Shown here piece after piece: positions 59,743 through 60,000 of a stretch of 60,000 nucleotides of DNA (position 1 is the stretch's first letter; each line of letters opens with the position of its first letter). Made by a program: the position numbers and the translations under genes. Origin of the DNA: Membranipora membranacea (taxonomy: Eukaryota > Bryozoa > Gymnolaemata > Cheilostomatida > Membraniporidae); the NCBI GenBank assembly GCA_914767715.1, contig OU612074.1, positions 12,388,062 to 12,448,061 on the forward strand, read 5' to 3'. The notes beneath the pieces were generated by a model. It saw only the letters and a list, made by a program, of their open reading frames with translations, was not told where the DNA came from and did no database searches.

Positions 59743-60000
59743 TTTAGTGTCACATTTTCAGTGATGTCACTCAGTTTGCTGTTTCCTCATTTATGAGAAA
59801 AATGAGGAATCCCTGTATTTCATGCTTGTGAACATTTAAATAGTTTTCAACTTGTTGACCAACCAAAGGAAGCACATTTACCATATATTACAGATGAAAT
59901 TTCGTCTCATCTGTCTAACAGATTCTAAATGGTTTATCTGCTTCAAAGTAGCAACATCATGGAGCTGCCTCGCTCACCAGAATGACATAAGATAAACATT
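59743..60000. other. upstream flank of the 442-aa gene
   Basis: 5' UTR and promoter would lie here. I see no clear TATA or CCAAT arrangement. Confidence 0.35.

Overview
This is a piece of an animal nuclear genome. Genes are split by GT-AG introns whose phases can be followed exon to exon, the protein families are metazoan (acylglycerol kinase, TK2/dNK-type deoxynucleoside kinase, GDP-fucose transporter, Ly6/uPAR three-finger proteins), and introns and gaps hold tRNA-derived SINEs, a U2-snRNA-derived repeat and many short inverted-repeat DNA transposons. The AT-rich composition, modest introns, a single dNK-like kinase and the repeat load fit an invertebrate, probably marine. I cannot name the phylum. 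There are no operons, rRNA genes or CRISPR arrays.

Layout. 1.8-3.8 kb (+): two-exon F-box protein. 4.6-8.3 kb (-): acylglycerol kinase, six exons, 440 aa. 8.6-15.1 kb (+): deoxynucleoside kinase, nine exons, 248 aa, head-to-head with AGK across 380 bp that carries a facing pair of CCAAT boxes. 17.3-25.5 kb (-): SLC35C1-type GDP-fucose transporter, seven coding exons, 350 aa. 27.8-32.6 kb (+): unrecognised ~6-TM protein, 224 aa, whose first intron holds a 2.6-kb foldback transposon with perfect 8-bp target duplications. 35.1-52.7 kb (+): single-pass membrane protein with a Cys/Pro-rich outer stub and a long disordered Arg/Ser/Pro-rich inner tail. Its 5' exon is not identified. Its 11.5-kb intron (37633-49124) holds, on the opposite strand, a tandem array of four intact three-exon Ly6/uPAR-like genes plus a decayed fifth. 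54.3-59.7 kb (-): unrecognised 442-aa Lys/Ser-rich protein, nine exons, with a possible alternative last exon.

All exon chains were built by hand from splice consensus and reading frame. In each complete chain the summed exon length is a multiple of three and the phases agree at each junction, which supports the models, but no transcript or database evidence was available.

The most unusual content is (1) the nested antisense Ly6 array, including a relic signal-peptide exon next to a MITE, and (2) a set of transposons shrunk to little more than their two terminal repeats but still flanked by target-site duplications, alongside a full-size relative in the same window.
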